Counted from the stretch's first letter, positions 39,111 through 50,105 are shown. The stretch: DNA of 64,000 nucleotides from Anaerolinea thermophila (GCF_020723905.1 NZ_DYHZ01000002.1:62001-126000); one strand, 5' to 3'. Notes: a model not told the origin generated them from the letters alone. Translations and numbers: made by a program.

Positions 39111-39141
39111 TGTTAAATAGTGTAGAGTGTCACTATATACT
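39111..39141 (+). promoter_or_regulatory. MerR-type promoter with dyad in a 19-bp spacer
   Basis: ATAGTG-N8-CACTAT (39117-39136) between a weak -35 (TGTTAA) and TATACT (39136-39141). Confidence 0.5.
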
Positions 39142-39208
39142 TTAAAATAAACGGGGCAAAATCATACCGAAACTTTGATGGAATGCCGTTTTTCTCAAGG
39201 AGGTACTT

Positions 39209-40609
39209 ATGGCATGGAATTCCCTTTCCCGGCTTGCGCAGGAGCAGAGCCTGTCTGCCCTGCTGACCTTACTGGAGCACGCATCCGATTCGGATGTGGA
39301 GCGTATTCTTTCCCTGGCTGAGCACATCGCCGGAGATAACCCCACCGCCCGACAGCAAATCCCCGCCATTCGGCGGTTGTGGCAGGAAAAGCACCCCGGC
39401 GCGTTGTTGATTCGCCGTTTTTTGAAGGAGTGCAATCCGCAGGTCAAGCGCGCGTTGATTCGCAATGTGGTCTTCAACAACAGTTACGGTCCCGCCGCAC
39501 AGGTGCGCACCCGCCTGATGGAAACGGAAGGCTTCCGACCGCCCTTTACCATGCTCATCAGCCCCACCATGCGTTGTAATCTGCACTGTGTAGGCTGTTA
39601 CGCCGCCAATTACACCCGCAAAGATGACCTGCCCGCCGAGACTTTTGACCGTCTGCTTCGCGAGGGCAAGGAACTGGGCATTTATGTGGTTACCGTGCTG
39701 GGCGGCGAACCGTTCGTCTACCCCGAACTGTTTGATCTGTGCGAACAACATTCGGATGTGGCTTTCATGATTTTCACCAATGGAACTTTGCTCAACGAGA
39801 AAACTGTTGAGCGCATTGCCCGACTTGGCAATATTGCTCCGATGATCAGCGTGGAAGGTTTCCGCGAGGAGACTGACACCCGCCGCGGCACCGGCACCTT
39901 TGAGCGTTTGAGCCGGGCGATGCAGGACCTGCATCAAGCCGGTGTGTTCTTTGGCTTCTCCAGCATGGTCACCCGCCACAATCTGGAAACGGTCTGCAGT
40001 GACGCCTTCAACGACTGGCTGGTGGAGCAGGGCGCCTTCATCGGGTGGCATTTCATGTACATGCCGGTAGGCGATCACCCCAATCCGGAGTTGATGCCCA
40101 CACCTGCTCAGCGCGAATGGATGCGCCTCAACGGCGCGGCGCGCATCCGCAATACCCGCCCGCTCTTCGTGATTGACTTCTGGAACGATGCCCCCTGGGT
40201 GGGCGGATGCATTGCCGGAGGCAAGGAGTACTTTCACATCAACTCGCGCGGAGATGTCGAGCCGTGCATTTTCACACACTTTGCCACGCACAACATTCAT
40301 CAGGTCAGTTTACGCGAGGCGCTGGATACGCCCTTCTTCCGCGCTATCCGCGAGCGGCAACCCTTCAACCCCAATTTGCTGTTACCCTGCCAGTTGATTG
40401 ACAACCCCCACGTCTTCCGGCAGATCGCCGCTCAATATCATCCCTATCCCACGCACCCCGGCGCAGAGACGCTGCTCACCGAACTGGCTCCGGCGCTGGA
40501 TGAATACGCGGCCTGTGTCCAGCAGATTTTAGCGCCGGCATGGGAGAAGGATTTTGTTCAGAAAGGCTTCCGCGTGCCGCAATCTCAGCCAGAGCCGGCA
40601 ACCGTATAA
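39209..40609 (+). CDS. Radical SAM protein
   Basis: MRCNLHCVGCYAANY (CxxxCxxC), VTVLGGEPFVYPELFDLC, MIFTNGTLLN; C-terminal Cys-containing extension GDVEPCIFTHFATHN. Confidence 0.88.
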   Translation: MAWNSLSRLAQEQSLSALLTLLEHASDSDVERILSLAEHIAGDNPTARQQIPAIRRLWQEKHPGALLIRRFLKECNPQVKRALIRNVVFNNSYGPAAQVRTRLMETEGFRPPFTMLISPTMRCNLHCVGCYAANYTRKDDLPAETFDRLLREGKELGIYVVTVLGGEPFVYPELFDLCEQHSDVAFMIFTNGTLLNEKTVERIARLGNIAPMISVEGFREETDTRRGTGTFERLSRAMQDLHQAGVFFGFSSMVTRHNLETVCSDAFNDWLVEQGAFIGWHFMYMPVGDHPNPELMPTPAQREWMRLNGAARIRNTRPLFVIDFWNDAPWVGGCIAGGKEYFHINSRGDVEPCIFTHFATHNIHQVSLREALDTPFFRAIRERQPFNPNLLLPCQLIDNPHVFRQIAAQYHPYPTHPGAETLLTELAPALDEYAACVQQILAPAWEKDFVQKGFRVPQSQPEPATV

Positions 40610-40711
40610 AAATGGTTTTCCTCCGAAGCGACATGGCATCCTCCCTGTGAGGATGCCATGTCCTGTTCTCAGAGAAAATTCCTTTGCTTTCCTTCATCCA
40701 GAGAGGGTTTC

Positions 40712-43240
40712 CTACAGCAAAGAGGGTGGGTCAATCTGCACCTGCCAGCCTTCCAGCGGCTTGCCGCGCAGCAGTGCCGCCGGATCTCCGCCGCGCAGGA
40801 TGATCTGCCAGCGGTACAGCCCGGCGCGCCTTGCAAAGAAGCAGGGCGTTGGACCGCTCATTTCCAGAGTGGTCATTCCGCTCTGCTCTATCCAGGCATG
40901 AATTTGATTTGCCATGCGATGGGCTTCCTCGCGGGCGTGTGTCGGGTCGGCATGGCGCAGTTCCAGCCGTGCCAGCCGGACAAAGGGCGGGTAGCCCAGT
41001 CGCCGCCGCTCGTGCAGTTCGCGCTCCAGAAAGGCATTGTAATCGTGCCGGCTGGCAGTCTGAATGGCGTAGTGACCGGGCATATAGGTTTGCAGAATCA
41101 CCCTGCCGCCCAGCGGACTGCGCCCGGCGCGCCCTGCAACCTGCGTGAGCAACTGAAAACCACGTTCGGCGGCGCGATAGTCCGGCAGGGTCAGCCCGAT
41201 ATCTGCCAGAATCACGCCCACCAGAGTGACCAGCGGCAGGTCCAGCCCTTTGGCAATCATCTGCGTGCCGATGAGGATATCCGCCTCATGATGGCTGAAG
41301 TGCCGCAGGAGCAGTTCGTGTGTGCCTTTCAGACGGGTGGTCTCGGCATCCCAGCGCAGGACGCGGGCACCCGGAAAGCGCGCTTTGACCTCGGCTTCCA
41401 CTCGCTCGGTGCCCAACCCCACCTGACGGATGGCACGGCTGGCACACTGCGGGCAGGTGGTGGGCATCTTGCGGGAATAGCCGCAGGTATGACAGATCAG
41501 CGCAGTGGCGTCGGCATGGTACACCAGCGGAACTTCGCAGCGCGGACAGCGCAGGGTGAAGCCGCACTCCCTGCAAAACACATGGGTGGCACTCCCGCGG
41601 CGGTTGAGGAACAGGATGGCTTGTTCCTGCTTTTCCAGCACTTCTTCCAGGGCGTTCTCCAGCGCGCGGGAGAAGATAGAACGGTTACCCGCTTTGAGTT
41701 CCTGGCGCATGTCCACCACCTGCACGGGAGGCAGGTCCAGGCGGGCGCTCTCCCCTTCTCCCACTTTCAGCAGAGAGACCTTCCCCAGCCGTTCCAGTTG
41801 CTTCTCCACGGCTTGACGGTGCGCCAGAATGCGTTCGGGCAGGTGCAGGATGCGCCACGAAGACCGCTGCGCCCGCTCCATCAGAGACACGTCGGGCGTG
41901 GCAGAGCCGAGCAGGATCAGACTGTTGGTCAGGCGTGCCAGCATCAGCGCGGCTTCCACCGCGTGATAGGTGGGCGGTAATTCATCCTGGTAGAAGGACT
42001 CATCGTGAAACTCATCTACCACAATCAACCCCGGTTGAGGAAACGGGGTGAACAGGGCACTACGCGGACCGACAATGATGGGCAATTGACCGGCGCGGGC
42101 GCGCCGCCAGGTATCGTAGCGCTCACCCTGTGAGAGTTTCGAATGGATGACGCCCACCTGTCCGGGGAAGCGTGCCGCAAAACGCTGTACCATTTGTGGG
42201 GTGAGCGAGATTTCCGGTACCAGAATCAGAGCCTGTCTGCCCATTTTCAGGGTTTCTTCCACTGCGCGCAGGTAAATTTCCGTCTTACCGGAACCGGTAA
42301 TGCCGTACAGAATGTGCGGAGGATTGCTCTGCCCGTTTTCCACGCGCCTCAGGGCGGTTTGCACCTCGTCCCAGACGGCTTGCTGTTCGCCGGTCAACTG
42401 CGGCGCCTCGCTCAACGGGGGAATATCCATGCGCTCCAGCGGGTTGCGAATCACCTCGCCCACCAGCGAGCGAATCAAGCCGTGCTCTTCCAGCCAGCGC
42501 AGATCGGCGCTGGTGCCGCCACCGGCTTCGGTGAACAGCCATGCCGGAGCCATTGGCTCGTGTTGAGCCGCCAGCACCCGCAACAGGGTCAGTCGCCGTT
42601 CATATGCGGCAGTGCCGGGACGTCCCAGCCGGGTGCAGTGGGCTTCGATCTGTGCAGGGGGAATGGCAAGGGTGATCAGGCGCTCACGGCGGGGCGCCAC
42701 TGTCGGGGCAGGCAGGATGGGTCTGGCTTCCAGCCAGCCGCGTTGGGTCATGCGGCGGGCGACAGGGCGCCAGTCTACCCCTTTGATGTGAGTATCAATT
42801 TGAGCGCCGCGTAAAGCGCCGCGTTCTTTCAGCAAGTCCACCAGCCGCCGCTGAATGGGGGAGAGGCTTTCCAGAGGCGGCAGAGCCTCCAATCGCAGAG
42901 AGAGAAGGGTATCTGCCTGACGGGATAACCCGGGGGGGATCATCAGCGCAATGCAGGCTGGAAGCGGCGCCAGATAGTGCTGTGAAAGCCACTCCGCCAG
43001 TTGCTGTTGCGCCGTCGTCAGCACCGGTTGCGGGTCCAGAAGTGCACCGATGGGGCGAGTTTCGCTCACCTGTGGGGCAGAGACGTAACGCCAGACCACG
43101 CCCTGCATCACCTGCCTGCCGAACGGCACGACCACCAGACTGCCCGGCTGGATTTTGCCTTCCAGTTCGGCGGGTACGTGGTAATCGTACAATTCGGGAA
43201 GGGTTGTAAGATTGACGGCAACCTGCACGTAGGTTGTCAT
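40712..43240 (-). CDS. priA: Primosomal protein N' (replication restart helicase)
   Basis: LYGITGSGKTEIYLRAVE, VDEFHDESFYQDE, CRECGFTLRCPRCEVPLVYH zinc-binding region; start at MTTYVQVAV. Confidence 0.95.
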   Translation of the reverse strand: MTTYVQVAVNLTTLPELYDYHVPAELEGKIQPGSLVVVPFGRQVMQGVVWRYVSAPQVSETRPIGALLDPQPVLTTAQQQLAEWLSQHYLAPLPACIALMIPPGLSRQADTLLSLRLEALPPLESLSPIQRRLVDLLKERGALRGAQIDTHIKGVDWRPVARRMTQRGWLEARPILPAPTVAPRRERLITLAIPPAQIEAHCTRLGRPGTAAYERRLTLLRVLAAQHEPMAPAWLFTEAGGGTSADLRWLEEHGLIRSLVGEVIRNPLERMDIPPLSEAPQLTGEQQAVWDEVQTALRRVENGQSNPPHILYGITGSGKTEIYLRAVEETLKMGRQALILVPEISLTPQMVQRFAARFPGQVGVIHSKLSQGERYDTWRRARAGQLPIIVGPRSALFTPFPQPGLIVVDEFHDESFYQDELPPTYHAVEAALMLARLTNSLILLGSATPDVSLMERAQRSSWRILHLPERILAHRQAVEKQLERLGKVSLLKVGEGESARLDLPPVQVVDMRQELKAGNRSIFSRALENALEEVLEKQEQAILFLNRRGSATHVFCRECGFTLRCPRCEVPLVYHADATALICHTCGYSRKMPTTCPQCASRAIRQVGLGTERVEAEVKARFPGARVLRWDAETTRLKGTHELLLRHFSHHEADILIGTQMIAKGLDLPLVTLVGVILADIGLTLPDYRAAERGFQLLTQVAGRAGRSPLGGRVILQTYMPGHYAIQTASRHDYNAFLERELHERRRLGYPPFVRLARLELRHADPTHAREEAHRMANQIHAWIEQSGMTTLEMSGPTPCFFARRAGLYRWQIILRGGDPAALLRGKPLEGWQVQIDPPSLL

Positions 43241-43299
43241 AAGATTCCGCTCCGTGTGTAGTATATCACCCGTGCAGGCTTGCGTCAGCGAACATGGAT

Positions 43300-43331
43300 A
43301 AAAAATCCCCCTGAACTTCAGAGGGATTTTA
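43300..43331 (-). terminator. Intrinsic terminator downstream of OsmC
   Basis: AAAATCCCTCTGAAGTTCAGGGGGATTTTTTA on the minus strand. Confidence 0.7.
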
Positions 43332-43335
43332 CTGT

Positions 43336-43734
43336 TTACTCCACAACACGGGTGTAGGTGTTGAATTTGGGCGGATTCTCCAGATGCTTCTTGACCGCAC
43401 ACATATTTGCCGAGCGCACCAGGGATTCATGGTACTTCTCCGGGAAGGTGGGCGGAACTTGAATTTCCAGTTCAATGGTGCCGATCAAACCGGTGGTGAA
43501 ATCGCGGTACGCCCGCTGGATAATGCGAATGCCCTCGGTGGGCAAGCCGCGCTGACGGCAGAAGCCCAGCACGTAAATGCCTGCGCAGGTACCGATAGAG
43601 GCAAGGAAGACCTCAAAGGGCGCGGGCGCGGATCCATCTCCGCCGCCCATGGGGGGCTGGTCGGTCTTCACTGTAAACTGACCAAAATGGGCGTCCACTT
43701 TGGCGCCGCCGGGAAAATCGATGATCATTTCCAT
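43336..43734 (-). CDS. OsmC-family protein
   Basis: PAPFEVFLASIGTCAGIYVLGFCRQRGLP and CAVKKHLENPPKF. Confidence 0.85.
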   Translation of the reverse strand: MEMIIDFPGGAKVDAHFGQFTVKTDQPPMGGGDGSAPAPFEVFLASIGTCAGIYVLGFCRQRGLPTEGIRIIQRAYRDFTTGLIGTIELEIQVPPTFPEKYHESLVRSANMCAVKKHLENPPKFNTYTRVVE

Positions 43735-43920
43735 AAGAGTGTTTTATCTCCCAGTTTCTGATTGTTTAATCAGTTATTGGATGCGGTCAGAGACAAAAGG
43801 TTACATGGAACGACCCTGATGGAATAGCGCACAATGAAATTAATTGACTGGATTATTGTTGTAAGACTTTGCGCTGATATTGCACCTTCAGTACAATGGA
43901 GATGCACGTCTGTGAGGAGA

Positions 43921-46239
43921 ATGGAAATGCTATCAGAAACGGATTCACGCACAACCCGCGTTCTAAATACTCTCATCACCGTGAGCGTTGCGACTGGGAT
44001 GTTTCTTGCTACCGGGAATATGGTTCTCTGGAAATTCAGCCCGGTGATGTGGGGCATCTCTCTGGTGTTTTTTACAGTGGCGAGCCTCGTCTTTGTGGGA
44101 AGCATGGGAAAAGAGATGCTCCCGCGCACCGGATTGGAAGGAATTTTTGTGCTGGGAGCCATTGCGTGGGGGCTTTCACTGGCTTTTGCTCGCCATCCGC
44201 AACGGGGATGGGAGCCTCTTGCCATGACCACGGGATATGTCATTCTGTTTTACGGCGCGCTGGTGTTGTTAGGTCGTGGCGTTTCACATCAGCGGGTTGT
44301 GGATGGGCTTTTGCTGGTCAGCGGTTGGGTGGGCGCCATGGCAGTGGCAGAAATTTTCTGGTGGTACGAAGGCTTCTGGCAGGTGGCTGGTAGTCGTTCC
44401 ATTCTTCCTCCCTTTCCCTACCGGGTGATCAGCATCATTGGGCATCCCAATCCTTTCATGGCAGTGATGAATCTCTATGCTCCTCTGGCAGCACTTCATT
44501 TACGCCGTGGTGGGGTGGGGCGTCGCACAGGCGCTTTCCTCTGGCTTGTACTGTACGCCTTTGCGTTGCCTTTTTCCAGTTCACGCTCTGGCTGGCTGGG
44601 CGCTCTGGTTGGCTGGGGAAGTCTGATGCTCTTTTGGGGCTGGGACGTCCGGCACAAAGTCTGGGAAGTGTTACGGCGCCATTGGAAGCGCATGGTACTG
44701 GTAGTGGTGCTGTGTTTTGTGATTGCCTTTGGGGTTGCAAGACTGGGATACACGTATTTTAGCGCTCACCCTTCACATGGCGCAGGCACACTGGCGCAAT
44801 CGCGCACAGGCATTTGGGGGTTTGTCCTGCAAGCATGGCGGGAACATCCACTCACGGGCGTTGGGGCAGGCAATTTCATGTTAGCGTACTTAGAACACAG
44901 CCGGGATTTTCCCGGAGGATTTCTGGCACCGCATGCCCATAATGTGTACCTTCAGGTGCTCACAGAGTTTGGCATTATCGGGCTGGTCGTGTTTATTCTT
45001 CTGATCGTGAAACTGTTCTATCGTTTATGGATGGTTTGGCGGCATACTCCGCTCAATTCCCCTCTCCGAATGGAGAGGGCGGTATTTATGGCGTCGCTGC
45101 TTACCCTGATCGCGCATGGGATTGGGGATGATATTTCTTTCTCTCCGGTTATTATAGGTGGAGCCGTATTGATTACCGCCATGGCGTGGGATGACGGAAA
45201 GCCGAATGCGCCGCGCTTGCCCTTGCGAAGTATCTGGTTACTTTTGCCCATGGTATTTGTCATCGGGCTGGGTGTAAGAGCATGGTGGGGAGCTCTGCCT
45301 GCTGTGAAGGCGGCGCAGGCATTTCAGCAGGGGGATGCACTCTCAGCCGCATTGCGGTATGAGGAAGTCGTCCGGCGAAATCCTGCGGATTTTCTATATC
45401 GTCAGCAGGCGGGAATGGCGGCGGCGTGGGCATGGCAAGCCAGTGGAGATACACGCTGGCTCGAACTTGCCCGTCAGCGCATGGAAAGTGTATTGAAAGA
45501 AGAACCTGCTCCCGCGCACTGGCATGCTACTCTGGCAGGGATATATGTTGCTGAGGGGAAATTGGAAGCGGCGTGGCAATCCATCAAAGAGGCGCGGGCG
45601 CGCGCCAGAAATGAGCCCTCGTTTGCGCTGTATGCTGGCTGGATTGCCGAACAGTTGGGCTGGCAGGAACAGGCACTGGAAGCCTATCGCGAGGGTCTGC
45701 GTCTTGACCCTTTGCTGACAAGCAGTCTTTTCTGGGAAGAAACTCTTCTACGACGTCAGGCGAGGGATGACGCAAGTCTACCGCGCCAGGATCCTTTCTA
45801 CTGGCAGGAAGCACTTGCTGCGCTGGAAACGGGCAAGATGGACAAAGCCCGGCAGTGGATTGCCTTCAGCCGTGCCGCCGGTGAAAAAGGTTTTTCACCT
45901 CAAGTGGCAGAGTGGCGGGTGGCTCTGGCAGTTGGAGATATGGATTGGGCATTACGCAGTGCCCGTTACCTCCGTGATGGGCTGGGGCGGGTTTTCACCG
46001 GCTCGCGGGGGTACTATCTGGCAGGATATCTTGATCGTGCCGTGTTTCCCGTTGATATACCGCCGAATTTCCTGTTCCTCTCTCCGCAGGATGGGCGACT
46101 GGAAGCGCTGGCGTGGCTTTGGGAACAGGAGATGCGCGCGGGCAATTGCACCGAGGCTCAAAAGACGTGGAAGGTCGAACAGGGTATCCGGCAGTATGGG
46201 ATGCTTTCATCTCTCCTGGAAGTCCCTGCCTGTCCCTGA
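43921..46239 (+). CDS. O-antigen ligase/polymerase-like membrane protein with C-terminal TPR-like repeats
   Basis: Wzy/WaaL-like multi-TM core with SGWLGALVGW and HPLTGVGAGNFMLAYLEHSRDFPGGFLAPHAHNVYLQVLTEFGIIGL; C-terminal helical repeats. Confidence 0.82.
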   Translation: MEMLSETDSRTTRVLNTLITVSVATGMFLATGNMVLWKFSPVMWGISLVFFTVASLVFVGSMGKEMLPRTGLEGIFVLGAIAWGLSLAFARHPQRGWEPLAMTTGYVILFYGALVLLGRGVSHQRVVDGLLLVSGWVGAMAVAEIFWWYEGFWQVAGSRSILPPFPYRVISIIGHPNPFMAVMNLYAPLAALHLRRGGVGRRTGAFLWLVLYAFALPFSSSRSGWLGALVGWGSLMLFWGWDVRHKVWEVLRRHWKRMVLVVVLCFVIAFGVARLGYTYFSAHPSHGAGTLAQSRTGIWGFVLQAWREHPLTGVGAGNFMLAYLEHSRDFPGGFLAPHAHNVYLQVLTEFGIIGLVVFILLIVKLFYRLWMVWRHTPLNSPLRMERAVFMASLLTLIAHGIGDDISFSPVIIGGAVLITAMAWDDGKPNAPRLPLRSIWLLLPMVFVIGLGVRAWWGALPAVKAAQAFQQGDALSAALRYEEVVRRNPADFLYRQQAGMAAAWAWQASGDTRWLELARQRMESVLKEEPAPAHWHATLAGIYVAEGKLEAAWQSIKEARARARNEPSFALYAGWIAEQLGWQEQALEAYREGLRLDPLLTSSLFWEETLLRRQARDDASLPRQDPFYWQEALAALETGKMDKARQWIAFSRAAGEKGFSPQVAEWRVALAVGDMDWALRSARYLRDGLGRVFTGSRGYYLAGYLDRAVFPVDIPPNFLFLSPQDGRLEALAWLWEQEMRAGNCTEAQKTWKVEQGIRQYGMLSSLLEVPACP

Positions 46240-46271
46240 GGGAAGGTTTTTTTCTCACCTGTTCCATCATT

Positions 46272-46314
46272 AGCCATCCATTCCCATAAACTTTGGGGGA
46301 TGAATGGCTTTTTC
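46272..46314 (+). terminator. Intrinsic terminator
   Basis: AGCCATCCATTCCC...GGGGGATGAATGGCT then T run. Confidence 0.75.
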
Positions 46315-46437
46315 CCTATCAATACCAATCCTGATAGTTTTTGCCAGTGTCGAAACCTTATATATAAAGCAGTTTGACCTTTTTTCTACGGGTAGAAGAA
46401 AGTATATTGGTTATACAAACCATGTACAGGTTGGAGG

Positions 46438-47721
46438 ATGAGAATGGCTGAGCCGGGTTTGAAGTTTTACGATTTGCCGCTGGAGGAGCGCCGGCGCTGG
46501 GTTGCCGAGCAGGCAGGCATTCCCCTGAGTGAAGTGGAGATGCTCAGTGGACTGCCCGGCTTGACTCCCGAGCAGGCTGACCACATGATTGAGAACGTCA
46601 TCGGGGTGTACGGCTTGCCGCTGGGGATTGCCCGCTATTTCCGCGTCAATGGACGGGATGTGCTCGTGCCCATGGCGCTGGAAGAGCCTTCGGTGGTTGC
46701 CAGTGCCTCTTTCATGGCGAAACTGGCGTTGCAGGGCGGGGGCTTCTTTGCCACCACCAGCGCGCCGGAGATGATCGGTCAAATGCAGGTGCTGGATCTG
46801 GACGACCCGGCTAGCGCCCGTCTTAAGATTCTGGAGCATCGTCAGGAATTGCTCGACGAAGCCACTGCGGTGGATCCCGTGCTGGCAAAACTGGGCGGGG
46901 GAGGGCGGGATCTGGAGGTGCGTCTGATTGCCGACTCGCCCATTGGGTCTTATCTGGTGGTGCATTTGATTTACGATGTGCGCGATGCCATGGGCGCCAA
47001 TGCGGTTAACACCGCGATGGAACGCCTGGCTCCGCGGGTGGAGCAAATCAGCGGGGGGCGGGTGCACCTGCGCATCCTCACCAACCTTGCCGAGCGGCGA
47101 GTGGCACGGGCGCGCTGTACCATCCCGGTGACAGCGCTGGCGTTTGGCGACTACGCTGGCGAGCGCGTGCGTGACGGCATCATCGAGGCATGGGCGTTTG
47201 CCGCCTCTGATCCCTACCGCGCTGCTACCCACAACAAGGGTATCATGAACGGCGTGGATGCGGTGGTGATTGCCACCGGCAACGACTGGCGTGCTGTGGA
47301 AGCCGGCGCGCATGCCTACGCCGCCCGTTCGGGACGCTACACCTCATTGAGCACATGGGGCAAAGACCGCGAGGGTAATCTGGTGGGGACGCTGGAGATG
47401 CCCATGGCAGTGGGCATCGTGGGTGGGGCAACCCGGGTGCATCCTGCGGCGCGCGCCGCCATCCAGTTGATGGGGGTGAAGAGCGCCGCCGAACTGGCGC
47501 AGATTATCGTTTCGGTGGGGCTGGCGCAGAATCTGGCGGCTCTGCGGGCGCTGGCAACCGAGGGCATTCAGCGCGGACACATGACTCTTCATGCCCGGCA
47601 GGTTGCCATTGCTGCAGGGGCAAGCGGGGACCTGATTGACCGGGTTGCCAGCCGAATGGTTGAAGAAAAAGTGGTGCGCATTGACCGCGCCCAGGAAATT
47701 TTGAAAGAACTGACTTCATAA
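46438..47721 (+). CDS. mvaA: Hydroxymethylglutaryl-CoA reductase, class II type
   Basis: [88 protein letters not shown]. Confidence 0.95.
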   Translation: MRMAEPGLKFYDLPLEERRRWVAEQAGIPLSEVEMLSGLPGLTPEQADHMIENVIGVYGLPLGIARYFRVNGRDVLVPMALEEPSVVASASFMAKLALQGGGFFATTSAPEMIGQMQVLDLDDPASARLKILEHRQELLDEATAVDPVLAKLGGGGRDLEVRLIADSPIGSYLVVHLIYDVRDAMGANAVNTAMERLAPRVEQISGGRVHLRILTNLAERRVARARCTIPVTALAFGDYAGERVRDGIIEAWAFAASDPYRAATHNKGIMNGVDAVVIATGNDWRAVEAGAHAYAARSGRYTSLSTWGKDREGNLVGTLEMPMAVGIVGGATRVHPAARAAIQLMGVKSAAELAQIIVSVGLAQNLAALRALATEGIQRGHMTLHARQVAIAAGASGDLIDRVASRMVEEKVVRIDRAQEILKELTS

Positions 47722-47746
47722 CTCTGGAGAGGATGGACAAAACGTT

Positions 47747-48808
47747 ATGAGCGGACGTGTATTGAAATCGAACCGACCGGTGGGAATCATCGGCTATGGT
47801 GCATACATCCCGCGCTACCGCCTGCCTGCCAGCGAAGTTTCGCGGGTGTGGGAAGGCGGTAAGGGCAGCGGTCCGGTGAAAGAAAAAGCCGTTGCCGGGC
47901 TGGATGAGGACGTCATCACCATGTCCATTGAAGCCGCGCGCAACGCGCTGGCGCGGGCGCAGATGGACGCATCCCTCTTGCGTGCTGTGTGGGTGGGTTC
48001 AGAATCGCATCCGTATGCCGTCAAACCCACCGGCACGGTGGTGGCAGAAGCCATTGGCGCGGGTCCCTCCATTGAGGCGGCAGACTGGGAGTTCGCCTGC
48101 AAAGCCGGCACCGAGGCGCTGGTGGCTGCGATTTCTCTGGTGGGATCGGGCATGGGCGATTACGCCATGGCAATTGGCATGGATACGGCACAGGGTAAGC
48201 CCGGCGATCAACTGGAGTACACCGCCGCTTCCGGCGGAGCGGCGTACATCGTCGGTCCGGCGGAAAATGCTCTGGCAGTGTTCAATGGCTCGTATTCGTA
48301 TGTCACCGATACGCCCGATTTCTGGCGGCGCGCCAATCAGAAGTATCCGGAGCATGGTCAGCGGTTCACCGGCGAACCGGCGTACTTCAAACACATTGTT
48401 GAAGCCGGGAAAGCCCTTATGGAAGAACTGGGCACGCGCGCGGAAGATTACCGCTTTGCTGTTTTCCACCAGCCCAACACCAAGTTTCCCCAGCGTGCCG
48501 GGCAACTGCTGGGATTCAGCGATGAGCAGATCAAAACCGGCCTGCTTGCGCCGGTCATCGGCAACACGTATGCCGGAGCGGCCCTGGTGGGCTTGAGCGC
48601 GGTGCTGGATGTTGCCCAACCCGGCGACCGCATCCTGGTGGTTTCCTTTGGCTCGGGTGCCGGTTCGGATGCCTTTGACTGGGTGGTAACGGACAAAATC
48701 GAAGCGCGGCGTAATCTGGCGCCGCGGACTGCCGACTACATTGCCCGCCGTACCGAGATTGATTACGCTACCTACGCCCGCTTCCGCGGCAAGATTGATA
48801 TGGGGTAA
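47747..48808 (+). CDS. Hydroxymethylglutaryl-CoA synthase (archaeal-type)
   Basis: [73 protein letters not shown]. Confidence 0.92.
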   Translation: MSGRVLKSNRPVGIIGYGAYIPRYRLPASEVSRVWEGGKGSGPVKEKAVAGLDEDVITMSIEAARNALARAQMDASLLRAVWVGSESHPYAVKPTGTVVAEAIGAGPSIEAADWEFACKAGTEALVAAISLVGSGMGDYAMAIGMDTAQGKPGDQLEYTAASGGAAYIVGPAENALAVFNGSYSYVTDTPDFWRRANQKYPEHGQRFTGEPAYFKHIVEAGKALMEELGTRAEDYRFAVFHQPNTKFPQRAGQLLGFSDEQIKTGLLAPVIGNTYAGAALVGLSAVLDVAQPGDRILVVSFGSGAGSDAFDWVVTDKIEARRNLAPRTADYIARRTEIDYATYARFRGKIDMG

Positions 48809-48812
48809 GGGT

Positions 48813-49976
48813 ATGAGCGACGTTGTCATCGCAGGTGTTGGTCAAATCCCCGTTGGGGAACACTGGGATGTTTCTTTGCGTTCGCAGGCTACCCGCGCAG
48901 TGCTGGCGGCGATCAAAGATGCCGGTGGGTTGAAGCCGCAAGCCATGTACATTGGCAACCTGCTGGCTCCAACGGTATCGCATCAGAGCAATCTGGGTGC
49001 GCTTCTGCCCGACTGGAGCAATCTGACGGGCATTGAGGGTATCACCGTGGAGGCGGCAGGGGCTTCAGGCGGTGGAGCGTTTCGCCTGGGGTATCTGGCG
49101 GTTGCCTCCGGGTTTGTGGATGTAGCCATTGTGGTGGGTGTGGAAAAAATCACCGATGTCGTTGGACCTGAACTGGAACGCGCCATTGCTGAAAGCACTG
49201 ACTACGACTACGAACTGGCGCAGGGGTTGTCCCTGACGGGCCAGGCGGGGCTGGTGATGCAACTGTACCTGCACGAGTACAAAGCCCCGCGGGAAGCCTT
49301 TGCAGCCTTCCCCATCCTTGCCCATGAGAACGCTGTGGGCAACCCCTTTGCCATGTACCGTAAACCCATCAACCAGAAAGCCTATGACAGTGCGCCCATG
49401 CTCAGCGAACCGGTCAACCTGATGGACATGGCGCCCTATGCCGACGGTGCGGCGGCGGTGGTGCTCACCCGTCGAGAACTTGTTCCTGAGTCGATCAGGC
49501 ATCCGCTGGTGAAGGTTTCGGGCTCCAGCGTTTCCAGCGACACCCTTGCCCTGCACGACCGCACTGATCCGCTGGCGTTCGATGCCGCGCGGCTCTCCGT
49601 CGAAGGAGCCTGCCGCCAGGCGGGCATTCTTCCGCAGGATGTGGACTTCTTCGAATTGACCGATTCCTTCTCCATCTACGCGGTGCTTTCGCTGGAAGCG
49701 GCGGGTTTTGCGCCGCGCGGCGAGGGCTGGAAACTGGGACAGGATGGCACTCTGCGGCGGGATGGTAAACTGCCGATTCTGACTATGGGCGGCTTCAAAG
49801 CGCGGGGTAATCCGCTGGGCGCCGCCGGGATCTATCAGGTTGTTGAGGCAGCCTTACAATTGCGTGGCGAGGCGGGGAGCAATCAGATCCCCAACGCACG
49901 CCGTGCGCTGGTGCAGAATCTGGGCGGTCCAGCCTCAACGGCGGTAGCGCACGTGCTGGAACGGGTCAACGGATGA
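48813..49976 (+). CDS. Thiolase-family protein (acetyl-CoA C-acetyltransferase-like)
   Basis: VVIAGVGQIPVGEHWDVSLRSQATRAVLAAIKDAG, TVEAAGASGGGAFRLGY, ELTDSFSIYAVLSLEAAGF, MGGFKARGNPLGAAGIYQ. Confidence 0.88.
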   Translation: MSDVVIAGVGQIPVGEHWDVSLRSQATRAVLAAIKDAGGLKPQAMYIGNLLAPTVSHQSNLGALLPDWSNLTGIEGITVEAAGASGGGAFRLGYLAVASGFVDVAIVVGVEKITDVVGPELERAIAESTDYDYELAQGLSLTGQAGLVMQLYLHEYKAPREAFAAFPILAHENAVGNPFAMYRKPINQKAYDSAPMLSEPVNLMDMAPYADGAAAVVLTRRELVPESIRHPLVKVSGSSVSSDTLALHDRTDPLAFDAARLSVEGACRQAGILPQDVDFFELTDSFSIYAVLSLEAAGFAPRGEGWKLGQDGTLRRDGKLPILTMGGFKARGNPLGAAGIYQVVEAALQLRGEAGSNQIPNARRALVQNLGGPASTAVAHVLERVNG

Positions 49977-50105
49977 AATTTGATAGGTTTTGATAGGGTT
50001 TCAGGCGACAATGATAGCCATTGAGAGCCACGCAGCCCTATAGTCAACCTTGAACTTGTCAAAAAGAACACGGCTTAATGGTCCGAGAGAAAAGGAGTAA
50101 GAAAG

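Noticed and set aside
49978-49998. TTTGATAGG tandem as a CRISPR-like or iteron element
   Set aside because: Only two copies, so kept only as a possible operator.
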